Origin: Bacillota bacterium
GTDB lineage: Bacteria; Bacillota; Clostridia; Lachnospirales; Lachnospiraceae
Length of the DNA: 64,000 bases
NCBI GenBank assembly: GCA_023436065.1
Contig: JAEZKU010000065.1
Coordinates: 29,102 to 93,101 of the forward strand
Direction of reading: 5' to 3'
How positions within the stretch are numbered: the first letter of the stretch is position 1; the number at the start of each line of letters is the position of its first letter. Of this stretch, positions 18,470 to 27,375 are shown in pieces. The notes beneath the pieces are model-generated. The model saw only the letters and a list, made by a program, of their open reading frames with translations. It was not told the DNA's origin and made no database searches. The translations under genes were made by a program, and so were the position numbers.

Positions 18470-20371
18470 TTATGCCTGCTCCGGAATCATAGCTTCTCCG
18501 GTAGGCTGATCCTCCGATTGAGGCTCCGGGGTAATACCCTTGACTTCGTTGTATATCTTCATGAATTCCTCTCCGGTGATCGTCTCTCTGCTGATTAAGA
18601 AATCTGCAATCTTATCAAGGACATCTCTGTTGCCCTCCAACAGCTCCTCTGCTCTGTCATAGCATTTCTTCAGGATCTGCATTACTTCTTTATCAATCTC
18701 TCCCGCAGTCTCTTCACCGCAGTTGAGTACGGCTCTGCCATCAAGATATTTATTCTCAACAGATTCCAGACCCATTAATCCGAATTTCTCAGACATACCG
18801 TATTGGGTAACCATGGATCTGGCAAGCTGGGTAGCCTTTTCGATGTCATTGGAAGCACCGGTTGTGATGGAACCAAAGACTAGCTTTTCCGCTGCACGTC
18901 CGCCGTAAAGCGTAACGATACGTGTCAGGATTTCATCCTTGCTCATCAGATACTTCTCTTCTTCAGGTACCTGCATAACATATCCCAAAGAACCCATGGT
19001 TCTCGGAACGATCGTGATCTTCTGAACCGGCTCTGCATGCTTTTCCAGTGCGGTGACCAGCGCATGGCCAACCTCATGATAAGCGACAATTCGCTTCTCT
19101 TCCTTGCTAAGAATGCGATCCTTCTTCTCTTTTCCGGCGATTACCACTTCTACCGACTCAAACAGATCCTCCTGAGTCACCACAGTTCTTCCCTGTTTCA
19201 CCGCAAGGATTGCAGCCTCATTGATCATATTGGCAAGATCGGAGCCTACCGCACCGGAGGTTGCCCTAGCAATTGCCTCTAAGTCAACGGAATCATGCAT
19301 CAGTACATTCTTGGCATGAACCTTCAGGATGTCGACTCTTCCCTTGAGATCAGGCTTATCTACGATAATACGTCTGTCAAAACGTCCCGGACGAAGGAGT
19401 GCCTTATCCAGAACCTCTGGCCGGTTGGTTGCTCCCAGGATAACAAGACCCTTCGAGGAATCAAAACCGTCCATATTCGCAAGCAGCTGATTCAGCGTCT
19501 GCTCACGCTCGTCATTGCCACCGCCGTAATGGGAATCACGGCTCTTACCGATGGCATCGATCTCATCAATGAATATAATACAGGGTGCCGACTGCTGTGC
19601 CTGTTTGAATAAGTCTCTTACTCTGGAGGCACCGACACCGACAAACATCTCCACAAAATCAGAACCTGACAGGGAGAAGAACGGTACCTTAGCTTCTCCG
19701 GCTACCGCCTTTGCAAGCAGTGTCTTACCTGTTCCGGGCGGTCCTACCAATAATGCACCCTTTGGCAGCTTCGCACCGATTCGGGTATATTTCGCAGGGT
19801 TATGAAGGAAATCTACGATTTCCGTCAGGGATTCCTTCGCTTCCTCCTGCCCCGCCACATCACGGAAGGTGACTCCGGTTGATTTCTCTACATAAACCTT
19901 GGCATTACTCTTACCAACCCCCATCATGCCTCCGCTGTTCTTGGAGATGGAGCGGAATAAAAACCACATTACTACATAAATCAAAATAAACGGTATTACA
20001 TAAGAAAGAATTGTGTTGATCAGAGAGCCTCTGGTATCCACGATCTGCTGGCCGAAATCTACATCTGCTTTGTTCAAGCGTTCGACCAGATCAAAATCTG
20101 TGAAGTAACCGGTGTAATAGGTAGTGGCCAGCGGACCTTCTCCTTTATCCTTAGGTTTAATCTCCAACGTACCGTTATTCTTTGCAGTAACCTTTGCTAT
20201 TTTACCTTCGTCAAGCATCTGAAGAAACTCACTGTAGGAGATCTCTTCCCGGTTACCTTCTTTAATCTGCGCCGCCAGTGTCCAAAACATATACAGAATG
20301 ATCAGAGTAGAGACCAAAGTAATGATGATGACCATCCTGTTCGGCGAGTTATTTTTATTTTTATTATCCAT
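18470..20371 (-). CDS. ftsH: ATP-dependent zinc metalloprotease FtsH
   Basis: 633 residues. Membrane-anchored AAA+ protease degrading misfolded membrane proteins and short-lived regulators. Two membrane segments (about 14-32 and 118-140) flank an extracytoplasmic domain. Walker A GPPGTGKT at 210-217, Walker B IIFIDEIDAIG, SRH with GATNRPEVLDKALLRPGRFD, zinc-site HEVGH at 432-436. ATG 20371 follows AGGAGGATTTG. Monocistronic, with its own promoter and terminator. Confidence 0.97.
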   Translation of the reverse strand: MDNKNKNNSPNRMVIIITLVSTLIILYMFWTLAAQIKEGNREEISYSEFLQMLDEGKIAKVTAKNNGTLEIKPKDKGEGPLATTYYTGYFTDFDLVERLNKADVDFGQQIVDTRGSLINTILSYVIPFILIYVVMWFLFRSISKNSGGMMGVGKSNAKVYVEKSTGVTFRDVAGQEEAKESLTEIVDFLHNPAKYTRIGAKLPKGALLVGPPGTGKTLLAKAVAGEAKVPFFSLSGSDFVEMFVGVGASRVRDLFKQAQQSAPCIIFIDEIDAIGKSRDSHYGGGNDEREQTLNQLLANMDGFDSSKGLVILGATNRPEVLDKALLRPGRFDRRIIVDKPDLKGRVDILKVHAKNVLMHDSVDLEAIARATSGAVGSDLANMINEAAILAVKQGRTVVTQEDLFESVEVVIAGKEKKDRILSKEEKRIVAYHEVGHALVTALEKHAEPVQKITIVPRTMGSLGYVMQVPEEEKYLMSKDEILTRIVTLYGGRAAEKLVFGSITTGASNDIEKATQLARSMVTQYGMSEKFGLMGLESVENKYLDGRAVLNCGEETAGEIDKEVMQILKKCYDRAEELLEGNRDVLDKIADFLISRETITGEEFMKIYNEVKGITPEPQSEDQPTGEAMIPEQA

Positions 20372-20465
20372 CAAATCCTCCTATTCACAGAACATTTTCA
20401 GATATATCAAACAAGGTGCTGTTATCATACAGCCCCTATTTCTGGTAATACGAACTGTATACATC

Positions 20466-20494
20466 ATTATAGCCATAGTCTAACCATAAATCAA
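20466..20494 (-). promoter_or_regulatory. Sigma-A promoter of ftsH
   Basis: TTGATT (20494-20489), 17 nt, TATAAT (20471-20466) on the minus strand, about 95 nt before the ftsH start codon. Confidence 0.78.
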
Positions 20495-20608
20495 TTAAAA
20501 TGTTCTTAAAATTCTGTGATTAAATTGTGTACAACTTAAACATAATCTTATTTTGTAGAAAAAGCAAGCAATATTTCGAAGGAAGGGATCTATTTCAATC
20601 TATTTTCA

Positions 20609-20637
20609 TTGACTTCCAGGCAAAACTATAGTATACT
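20609..20637 (+). promoter_or_regulatory. Sigma-A promoter of pyrG
   Basis: TTGACT (20609-20614), 17 nt, TATACT (20632-20637). Transcription should begin near 20643-20646 (GCAAAAATTG), giving a leader of about 265 nt. The expected start lacks the GGGC seen in Bacillus pyrG, where reiterative G addition drives control. Confidence 0.75.
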
Positions 20638-20640
20638 ATA

Positions 20641-20768
20641 GCAAAAATTGTTCATCATACCAGCAAAGGAGCCGGAAATGGTTTAAGGTCCACCATTAAG
20701 GATCGCCTGGCTATTCTCACCCATTTTTGCCTTAAACCTCGTTCAGTTGGGGTTTGATGGCTTTTTTT
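20641..20768 (+). promoter_or_regulatory. pyrG leader with mutually exclusive anti-terminator and terminator
   Basis: GGTTTAAGG at 20680-20688 is exactly complementary to CCTTAAACC at 20730-20738, which is also the left arm of the terminator at 20729-20761. Pairing of the two would block termination. Extra local pairings (AATGG/CCATT around 20677-20697; AGCC/GGCT closing 20670-20713) suggest a structured sensor domain. Attenuation of pyrG by pyrimidine nucleotides is known in Firmicutes; the ligand here is not determined. Confidence 0.7.
20729..20768 (+). terminator. Attenuator terminator upstream of pyrG
   Basis: GCC-TT-AAACC-TC pairs with GGGGTTT-GA-TGGC (20729-20761) and is followed by seven T (20762-20768), 140 nt before the pyrG start. 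An intrinsic terminator inside a leader with no ORF before it implies regulated read-through. Confidence 0.85.
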
Positions 20769-20908
20769 ATTGCTAAAAACAGCAAAATGTAGCAACAATA
20801 GTACTTAAACGGAGTTCTTCAAGGGTGGAGTCAGCTCCAAAAAACGGTATAGAAGAAGAATCAAGGAGGAGAATCCTCCTTATACAAAGAAAAGGAGGAA
20901 TATGAAAA

Positions 20909-22525
20909 ATGGCTGCTAAATATGTATTTGTAACCGGTGGTGTGGTATCAGGACTGGGCAAGGGTATTACTGCTGCTTCTCTCGGACGTCTTTTAAAGGC
21001 ACGCGGTTACCATGTGACGATGCAGAAATTTGACCCATATATCAACATCGATCCCGGTACTATGAACCCAATTCAGCACGGTGAGGTTTTCGTAACGGAT
21101 GATGGTGCTGAGACGGACTTGGATCTTGGGCATTATGAAAGGTTTATCGATGAGAGTCTGAATAAGATGTCCAATGTAACAACCGGTAAGATCTACTGGT
21201 CTGTATTATCCAAAGAAAGACGCGGTGACTTCGGCGGTGGAACAGTCCAGGTTATCCCCCATATCACAAACGAGATAAAAAGCCGTTTCTACAGAAATGA
21301 TCAAAGCAATGACACTCATATCGCTATCATAGAGGTCGGAGGTACTGTCGGTGATATCGAAAGTCAGCCCTTTCTTGAGGCAATCCGTCAGTTCCGCCAG
21401 GATATCGGCGACCACAATGTAGCGCTAATTCATGTCACTCTAATCCCCTATCTGAAAGCCTCCGGAGAAATGAAGACCAAGCCTACCCAGGCCAGCGTAA
21501 AAGAGCTGCAGGGAATGGGTATTCGTCCGGACATCATTGTATGCAGAACAGAACAGCCCTTAGAGCCGGGCATCAAGGATAAGATTGCCCTCTTCTGTAA
21601 TGTTCCGAGTACCAATGTACTTCAGAATCTGGATGTGGAATATCTATATGAAGCCCCTCTCGCTCTGGAGCAGGAACATCTTGCCGATGTTACCCTCTCC
21701 TGTCTGGGTCTCCCCTGTCCGAAGCCCGATCTCACCGATTGGGAAGAGATGGTACACTCCTTAAAGAACCCGAAGGAAGAAGTCACAGTAGCACTGGTCG
21801 GCAAGTACACCCAGCTTCATGATGCATATCTCAGTGTAGCGGAATCCCTGAAGCATGGCGCGGTGGCAAATCATTCTTCCATTAATATAAAATGGATTCT
21901 TTCTGAAGATGTAACGAAGGAAAATGTAGCAGAATTGCTTAAAGATGTGAGCGGTATTGTCGTTCCCGGTGGTTTTGGTGACCGCGGCATTGAGGGCAAA
22001 ATAAATGCCATCCGTTATGCGAGAGAGAACAATATCCCATTCCTGGGACTGTGTCTCGGCATGCAGCTGGCACTTGTAGAATATGCTAGAAATATTATTG
22101 GCTTTGAAGATGCACACAGTGCAGAGCTCAATCCTTCCACCACACATCCGATCATCCATCTGATGCCCGAACAGGATGGAATTGAAGATATCGGCGGAAC
22201 CTTACGGCTTGGCTCCTATCCCTGTGTACTGGATGAGAACAGTAAAGCATATCAGCTTTATGGCGAGAAGGTAATCCATGAAAGACACCGTCATCGCTAT
22301 GAAGTAAATAACTATTATCGCAATGAATTCCTGAAGCATGATATCAAGCTCTCAGGACTTTCACCGGATGGACGCATCGTCGAGATGATCGAATTAACAA
22401 GTCATCCCTGGTTCCTCGGAACACAGGCTCATCCCGAATTCAAGTCCAGACCGAATAAGCCGCATCCCTTATTCCGTGGGTTTGTTGAGGCCGCCCTTAC
22501 CTTTAGCAGAGAAAAGGGCAGATAA
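20909..22525 (+). CDS. pyrG: CTP synthase
   Basis: 538 residues. Makes CTP from UTP, ATP and glutamine. The synthetase domain starts MAAKYVFVTGGVVSGLGKG and includes QKFDPYINIDPGTMNP; the glutamine amidotransferase domain has the nucleophile in GLCLGMQLA and the His-Glu pair in AHPEFKSRP. ATG 20909 follows AAAGGAGG by about 11 nt; an ATG 8 nt earlier gives only a five-codon frame. Its last 57 nt overlap the convergent lspA-like gene. Confidence 0.97.
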   Translation: MAAKYVFVTGGVVSGLGKGITAASLGRLLKARGYHVTMQKFDPYINIDPGTMNPIQHGEVFVTDDGAETDLDLGHYERFIDESLNKMSNVTTGKIYWSVLSKERRGDFGGGTVQVIPHITNEIKSRFYRNDQSNDTHIAIIEVGGTVGDIESQPFLEAIRQFRQDIGDHNVALIHVTLIPYLKASGEMKTKPTQASVKELQGMGIRPDIIVCRTEQPLEPGIKDKIALFCNVPSTNVLQNLDVEYLYEAPLALEQEHLADVTLSCLGLPCPKPDLTDWEEMVHSLKNPKEEVTVALVGKYTQLHDAYLSVAESLKHGAVANHSSINIKWILSEDVTKENVAELLKDVSGIVVPGGFGDRGIEGKINAIRYARENNIPFLGLCLGMQLALVEYARNIIGFEDAHSAELNPSTTHPIIHLMPEQDGIEDIGGTLRLGSYPCVLDENSKAYQLYGEKVIHERHRHRYEVNNYYRNEFLKHDIKLSGLSPDGRIVEMIELTSHPWFLGTQAHPEFKSRPNKPHPLFRGFVEAALTFSREKGR

Positions 22526-22951
22526 TAGCATCAGGGCAGATCCGATAAAGATCGCCATGTCGGCAAGATTGAAAATAATGCTCTTCAGCTTCTTATATTT
22601 GAAGCTGAAGTAGTCTACCACATAGCCCCTACTTAGCCTGTCCGCTACATTGCTGATAGCTCCACCGAGGGCAAATGCCAGACCAAATTTAAATAACCTT
22701 TTTCCCTTTTGGGGAAGAAGAATGAGAAAAAGGAGTGACACCAATCCAAGGATTACACAGGATATGGTCTTAAGAAGCTCCTTTTTTTCACCCATAAAAT
22801 TCAGGAATGCCCCCTCATTATGGTGCTTACGGAGAATGATGTTACCGCCTAAAATCTCCTCTCTTTCGCCAAGCTCTCTGTGCTTCTCAAAATAATTTTT
22901 GATCTTATATTCCCCTATGACAATAACTAAAACTATAATGATATATAGCAT
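22469..22951 (-). CDS. Divergent signal peptidase II (LspA) family protein
   Basis: 160 residues with four hydrophobic segments. The catalytic aspartates expected for lipoprotein signal peptidase are present: SNVADRLSRGYVVDYF and FNLADMAI. The early DQxTK-type motif is degenerate (GEYKIKNY), so it may be a diverged paralogue rather than the housekeeping enzyme. Start at ATG 22951, preceded by GGAGGAGGAACG; an earlier start lacks support. Its 3' end overlaps the convergent pyrG by 57 nt. Likely membrane location with the active site outside. Confidence 0.8.
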   Translation of the reverse strand: MLYIIIVLVIVIGEYKIKNYFEKHRELGEREEILGGNIILRKHHNEGAFLNFMGEKKELLKTISCVILGLVSLLFLILLPQKGKRLFKFGLAFALGGAISNVADRLSRGYVVDYFSFKYKKLKSIIFNLADMAIFIGSALMLLSALFSAKGKGGLNKPTE

Positions 22952-23021
22952 CGTTCCTCCTCCTTCCAAAACCCTGTATGAAATCAACCTGATATAAGTA
23001 TGATGTTTATTTGTATGTGAT

Positions 23022-23050
23022 AAAAGCCACTAAGTTATTTAGTGACTTTC
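23022..23050 (-). terminator. Terminator at the left end of the surface/glycosylation island
   Basis: AAAG-CACTAA / TTTAGTG-CTTT stem with a short loop; TTTTATC follows on the minus strand. It lies 65 nt after the stop codon of the truncated DUF115 gene and can also terminate plus-strand transcripts (CTTTCTTTT). Confidence 0.72.
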
Positions 23051-23115
23051 TTTTATTATGCCATATTTGGAAATGTTTATCAATCCATCTTGGCAATTAT
23101 TATTCATTTTTTGAA

Positions 23116-24039
23116 TTAGCCTTCTGCTTCCGATAACATTGACAGCCAGGGAATTCCTGTCTCTACAATAGCCTTTCCCTTTTGACTGCGAATATTCTTA
23201 TAGGAAGGATAATGTACCCGAAAACTTTCATTATTCTTTAAGTTAGCTACTCTTTCTGATAGAAGCTCAAAATCAGGATCATAAATCAGCCTGACCCTCT
23301 TCTCCGTCAAAATAGGCTTCAGATCGGTAAAAGCGCAGGCAAGCCGGATTACATTCGCATCCGCCTCATATATTTCAAATTCCTGCTTCGGAGCTAACGC
23401 CAGAAGTTCATTGATATGGTATCCCATCCCCAGTCCATACAGGATATAACGATCTGACTCTTCCCGCAGCCAGCTTTTTGCCAACCAAAACGCCTCGGTC
23501 TGTACCTTATTATTCGTATGGAAATAGAATTTAGATCCCTCATTCTCGGCTGCCAGCGTCATCAGCCCGGAAGAAGTGAATTCAATACGGTATCCTCTTT
23601 CCAGAAGCTCGGTGGGATTCATCGGCTCCTGTAACAGTTCTATATTTCCATCCGCCTTCTCAATTACGCAGGAAATATTCTCCTGATATCTCTCTTCATC
23701 AAAGAGGATCTCTTCTTTATTAATAATCAACTCCTGCACACTGAGAAGAAAGTTCATCAGCTGCAGCTCCAGAAGATCAGCCAAAAGGATAAAATCCATG
23801 TTTTTCTTTGCATCCAGAATCCCTGTCAGCATCTCAAAGATCGACTCCGTATTCACAAGATTAAAATACTCGCGATCAGTAATAATCGCTTCAATGATGT
23901 GGTTTACCTCATCAATGGAATCGGCTATCAGACCCAAAGCTTTGTCGCACTGTTGTTTACGAAAATAATAAATTGCCTTATCCATCTTACCCAACAGTAC
24001 TGTATTGTGTTCAAAGATACCTCTTATGTTCTGCGTCAA
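23116..24039 (-). CDS. Truncated DUF115 (flagellar MptE/Maf-like) paralogue lacking the catalytic domain
   Basis: 307 residues. It aligns by eye with the first ~290 residues of the full-length protein at 27360: helical N-domain ending in KNMDFILLADLLELQLMNFL, then the EFTSSG...FYFHTNN strand region and the Rossmann-like YILYGLGMGYHINELL ... LIYDPDFELLSERV. It stops shortly after FRVHYPS, where the full-length protein continues into DUF115 (AGPSL, TGGSVSTTA), which is absent. No frameshifted remnant follows; a terminator does. It could be a regulatory or scaffold version, or a fixed deletion. It lies 6 nt after the GT2 gene, in a sigma-28 operon. Confidence 0.75.
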   Translation of the reverse strand: MTQNIRGIFEHNTVLLGKMDKAIYYFRKQQCDKALGLIADSIDEVNHIIEAIITDREYFNLVNTESIFEMLTGILDAKKNMDFILLADLLELQLMNFLLSVQELIINKEEILFDEERYQENISCVIEKADGNIELLQEPMNPTELLERGYRIEFTSSGLMTLAAENEGSKFYFHTNNKVQTEAFWLAKSWLREESDRYILYGLGMGYHINELLALAPKQEFEIYEADANVIRLACAFTDLKPILTEKRVRLIYDPDFELLSERVANLKNNESFRVHYPSYKNIRSQKGKAIVETGIPWLSMLSEAEG

Positions 24040-24045
24040 GTCTCT

Positions 24046-25074
24046 TCACCCCTTACTCTCTATGCTCCACTCTTTCGCCAGAGCCCGAAAAGCATCCTCC
24101 TGCTCTTGATTCCCCAGGAAATGATAGCACTCCGACAATCGTCTCAGCGGATAATCCCCTGCATAGTGGATATTCAGTTCACACTCCGTCTCATATGCTG
24201 CATTGTAATACCAGATGGTAGCCTCCCGGTAATCCTCTAACTCGAAGAAATATTCTCCCAGTTCATAGCATACCTCAGCACTGCCTTTCCCATCTGCAAT
24301 ATTTCTCAGGCTATATTTCAGCAGGCTGTTATAGTCCCTGCGAAGTCTGGCACATCTGACCAGGATGCATTCGTAGATCTTTCGTTCACGGTCACTGCAT
24401 TCCGAGCTTTCCACAAAGCTCAAAAAATATGCCTCGGCTTTAAGAAAATCCTCCGTCTCTCCTGCAATGTACAGCTCCCTGGCATACATGGCATAAAGCT
24501 TGGGTGAGAGCTTGCCTTCCCGTTCGATCACTCTTAGAAAGGTCTGAAAATCCCTTCCTGCATGATTGGATATGGGCATATGGCTTATCACGATGTCACT
24601 GTCATAAATCACCGGAGACAGGATCACATTCTCATGCACCGGTTCCACCCATCGGAAGGTCCTCAGCCTCTTATATAGCTTCGGACGATATTCCACGTCA
24701 AAATTATAGGTTGTGTTGAAAGCCAACTGATTGGCATATTTCATCTGTACTATCTCAATCTCCGGCAGCAGCTTCTGCTTCAGGAGCAGAAACCGCTGTC
24801 GGTTTTCCTCATCAATTACTTCATCTGCGTCAGCCACATAGATATAATCCATGGTGGCTTTGGAGAAGGAAAAATTTCTCGCTGCCGAAAAATCATTGAT
24901 CCAGGTAAAATCGTAAATCTGATCCGTATACCTAGCCGCAATCTGCTTAGTGGCATCCGTTGACCCTGTATCGACAATAATCAATTCGTCAGCCAGTCCC
25001 TGAAGAGAATCCAGGCATCTGGCAAGCACCTTTTCTTCATCCTTCACAATCATGCAGACACTGATCGTTATCAT
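24046..25074 (-). CDS. GT2 glycosyltransferase with TPR-like tail (SunS-like)
   Basis: 342 residues. The GT-A fold starts MITISVCMIVKDEEKVLARC, with DTGSTD and the metal-binding DXD in VADADEVI; NDFSAARNFSF is typical of the family. The last ~120 residues are helical repeats (CYELGEYFFELEDYREATIW), resembling TPRs seen in protein-modifying GT2 enzymes. AGGAGAGGAATT precedes the ATG. Between a secreted protein and a DUF115 paralogue in a flagellar-promoter operon, so glycosylation of flagellin or of its exported neighbour is a reasonable inference; acceptor and sugar are unknown. Confidence 0.85.
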   Translation of the reverse strand: MITISVCMIVKDEEKVLARCLDSLQGLADELIIVDTGSTDATKQIAARYTDQIYDFTWINDFSAARNFSFSKATMDYIYVADADEVIDEENRQRFLLLKQKLLPEIEIVQMKYANQLAFNTTYNFDVEYRPKLYKRLRTFRWVEPVHENVILSPVIYDSDIVISHMPISNHAGRDFQTFLRVIEREGKLSPKLYAMYARELYIAGETEDFLKAEAYFLSFVESSECSDRERKIYECILVRCARLRRDYNSLLKYSLRNIADGKGSAEVCYELGEYFFELEDYREATIWYYNAAYETECELNIHYAGDYPLRRLSECYHFLGNQEQEDAFRALAKEWSIESKG

Positions 25075-25097
25075 AATTCCTCTCCTAATTGTTTACT

Positions 25098-27179
25098 TTA
25101 CGGTGCAATCATGTCAGCTGTGAGCTGAACAGAATAATAACGTACAATATAGCTCGGATCTCCGACAGTTGCCGGTGTAGTAACCTCGTATACCGTGAGC
25201 CACTGGTTTGCTCTGCCGGTTGCGTCGATCACGCCTGCCGGATCAAGTGCGGTATAAGAGCCATCTACGGTATCCTCAGTCTTCTTCCCGGTTATCTTAT
25301 CAGGAGAATAGTTATATACCAATCGATTCGTAGAAGGAATCGTACTTCTGACATTTACTATTGTTGTATTAGGACTGGAGCCTTTGATCGGTGCATCCAC
25401 AAGCAAGGTTCCTGCATCTGTAGGATTCTTGATCGTAAGCTTGGTAGTTGCCTTATCCACAGTGCCATTATCATAGTAGATCGCTATGGCTCTTGCTGTA
25501 ACGTTCGACATCTTCGCCAGTTCTGTTCCTGTTAACTTAATCGTTAAGTAATTTACAACAGAAGGACTAAGGGTGCCGGGTGTATCAGGTACCTGTGTGA
25601 ACGGAATGTCCTTCGTTCCAAGCTTCACTGCCTTTACATGGTTCTCGAAAGGCTTTCTGCCAACTACATTCAGCTGTACTACTATCTCAATATCACCCGA
25701 ATATCCTCTGGTAAATACATAGGTCTTCTTCGGAGCAACCGGCAGGGAAGGATAGTTTACATCATAGGTAGCATAGGTAGAAGCCAACTGGAAATCCACC
25801 TGTGCCTGTGTATTAGTCGCCGCCTTATACTTGATTGCTTTCTTTCTGAAATAAAGCCTGCTTCCGTCAACAGCTTTTGTTGATGCTATCTTAACCGGAG
25901 TATTCTTAGATATTTCTGTCCATGAGGCACGATCCGGATCCAAAGTGCTTCCGGACTTGACCACAGTGTATTCATATGGACTATCCGAGGTAGCATATGG
26001 TATTTGCACGATCAAATTCTTATTTCCATTATAGCTTACGTATACATTATTATCGGCACCGGTCGGTGTACCCTCCACTGCACTTGTAGGGATGACGCGC
26101 TGTTCGGGAATATTGGTTGTAACTATCTTAGAGGACGCCGCTTTTGCTGTAGAGAATTCTCTTACATCGATTGACATTGCAGGGAAAGAATTTGTCAACC
26201 CATCAGATGTATCAGTACCGCCTGTAGCATTACTTAGCATAGTTGAGAGTTTTAGCGGTTTACTCATGGTATCGGTTACCTTAAACCAATTGGAATAGGT
26301 ATTACCGCTATCCAAGGATATTCTGTACTCCTGTCCATACTTAATACCCATGGTAAACTTGCCACCGTCAATATTTGTGACAGGAGTAGTCTCCTGTTTA
26401 TTAATCTTTAATCTGACCTCCGAACCGGGACGTCTTCCCTTAGTTCCGTCGGGGAGGGTTGCATCGCTAAAAACCAGACTGCTTTCACTGGCTGCTCCAA
26501 GCTTCTCCAATGCATTTTTATAGGAATAGCCACTGACATCATCCCTGAAATCATCCTTCGTATAACCGGCGACACCGCTGACATCAGCCACATCATCCAG
26601 CGCAGCCGTACGGAAATAAAGAATGGTTCCTTTCAGAAGATATCTCTTCAGCAATGCTGTTTCCAGATATTTTGATTCCAGCCATTCTCCGTCGGAGCCC
26701 TTCTTCCACTCAAGATCATTCATCGTGATTGGATTAACAGCTGATCCCTCGGTAGATCTGACATTTAATAATTCTGCTACTGTCGTGCTGCTATCAAAGT
26801 TACTATAATTAATAGATACGTCCAACTTCTGAGGTCTCTTTCTGATTATGACACGTGCCGGAGTCTGATCCTTATCACCCTTGATCTTCAGAATATTATC
26901 AGAATTCGGTGACAGATAAGAGAAGTCGATGACAGTAAAGGTCTCTACTGAAGACTTCACATCAATCACATCCCATTTGCCTCTGCTGGCTTCTGCCTCT
27001 GAAGCAAAATAGACCTTCGTATTGTTATTATGTTTTACAATAATACTCTCATCAGAGTAAGCAATCGCCACCACCTGAATCTCATCTAAGGCAGAAGCAA
27101 AAGCTTTTTTCTCCGGATAACAGATCAGTCCAAGTACTGCAGCGAAAAACAGTACAAATCGTAACATTTGTTTCTTCAT
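25098..27179 (-). CDS. Secreted protein of unknown function under a sigma-28 promoter
   Basis: 693 residues from ATG 27179. Signal peptide: MKKQMLRFVLFFAAVLGLIC then YPEKKAFASA, cleavage probably after AFA. The rest is beta-rich and Thr/Ser/Asn-rich with repeated patterns such as W..(I/L)xxNTPVKI, SRLYFRKKA and TILYFRTAA, suggesting several diverged Ig-like modules. No cell-wall anchor, transmembrane tail, or catalytic motif is seen. The open frame extends to 27290, but only 27179 gives a signal peptide; GGAGG is 11 nt upstream. Expressed from the flagellar-type promoter at 27277-27303 with a GT2 and a truncated DUF115 gene. I do not recognise a family. Confidence 0.8.
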   Translation of the reverse strand: MKKQMLRFVLFFAAVLGLICYPEKKAFASALDEIQVVAIAYSDESIIVKHNNNTKVYFASEAEASRGKWDVIDVKSSVETFTVIDFSYLSPNSDNILKIKGDKDQTPARVIIRKRPQKLDVSINYSNFDSSTTVAELLNVRSTEGSAVNPITMNDLEWKKGSDGEWLESKYLETALLKRYLLKGTILYFRTAALDDVADVSGVAGYTKDDFRDDVSGYSYKNALEKLGAASESSLVFSDATLPDGTKGRRPGSEVRLKINKQETTPVTNIDGGKFTMGIKYGQEYRISLDSGNTYSNWFKVTDTMSKPLKLSTMLSNATGGTDTSDGLTNSFPAMSIDVREFSTAKAASSKIVTTNIPEQRVIPTSAVEGTPTGADNNVYVSYNGNKNLIVQIPYATSDSPYEYTVVKSGSTLDPDRASWTEISKNTPVKIASTKAVDGSRLYFRKKAIKYKAATNTQAQVDFQLASTYATYDVNYPSLPVAPKKTYVFTRGYSGDIEIVVQLNVVGRKPFENHVKAVKLGTKDIPFTQVPDTPGTLSPSVVNYLTIKLTGTELAKMSNVTARAIAIYYDNGTVDKATTKLTIKNPTDAGTLLVDAPIKGSSPNTTIVNVRSTIPSTNRLVYNYSPDKITGKKTEDTVDGSYTALDPAGVIDATGRANQWLTVYEVTTPATVGDPSYIVRYYSVQLTADMIAP

Positions 27180-27276
27180 GTTCACATACACCTCCGTGTG
27201 GTCGTCTATGATATCGTTCCTTTGAAAATTGAACAGAGTTTCCTCTGTTTCTCTTTGGTAAAACCCTATAAATAAT

Positions 27277-27303
27277 TTATCGGCTTGCATAAGCCCATCC
27301 TTA
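27277..27303 (-). promoter_or_regulatory. Sigma-28 (flagellar late) promoter of the secreted-protein/GT2 operon
   Basis: Minus strand: TAAG (27303-27300), exactly 15 nt, GCCGATAA (27284-27277). Consensus is TAAA-N15-GCCGATAA, so the -10 is perfect and the -35 has one difference, the same TAAG as the flaG promoter here. About 100 nt before ATG 27179. Confidence 0.85.
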
Positions 27304-27349
27304 ACGCTTGATCAGTAATTAACAGAAAAACTATCCCCTGACTATATAA

Positions 27350-27375
27350 TAGCATAGCTTCAGTCAGCTATGCTA
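27350..27375 (-). terminator. Hairpin at the end of the DUF115 gene
   Basis: TAGCATAGCT-TCAGTC-AGCTATGCTA, perfect 10-bp stem overlapping the DUF115 stop codon. The following TATTATATAG is not a clean T-run, so termination is uncertain; it may act as an mRNA stabiliser before the next promoter. Confidence 0.5.

Noticed and set aside
20641..20670. Bacillus-type reiterative-transcription start of pyrG
   Set aside because: No GGGC near the predicted start; only the attenuator logic is supported.
23116..24039. Treating the short DUF115 paralogue as a frameshift pseudogene
   Set aside because: No continuation of the DUF115 domain in other frames downstream, and a terminator follows; it looks like a stable shorter form.
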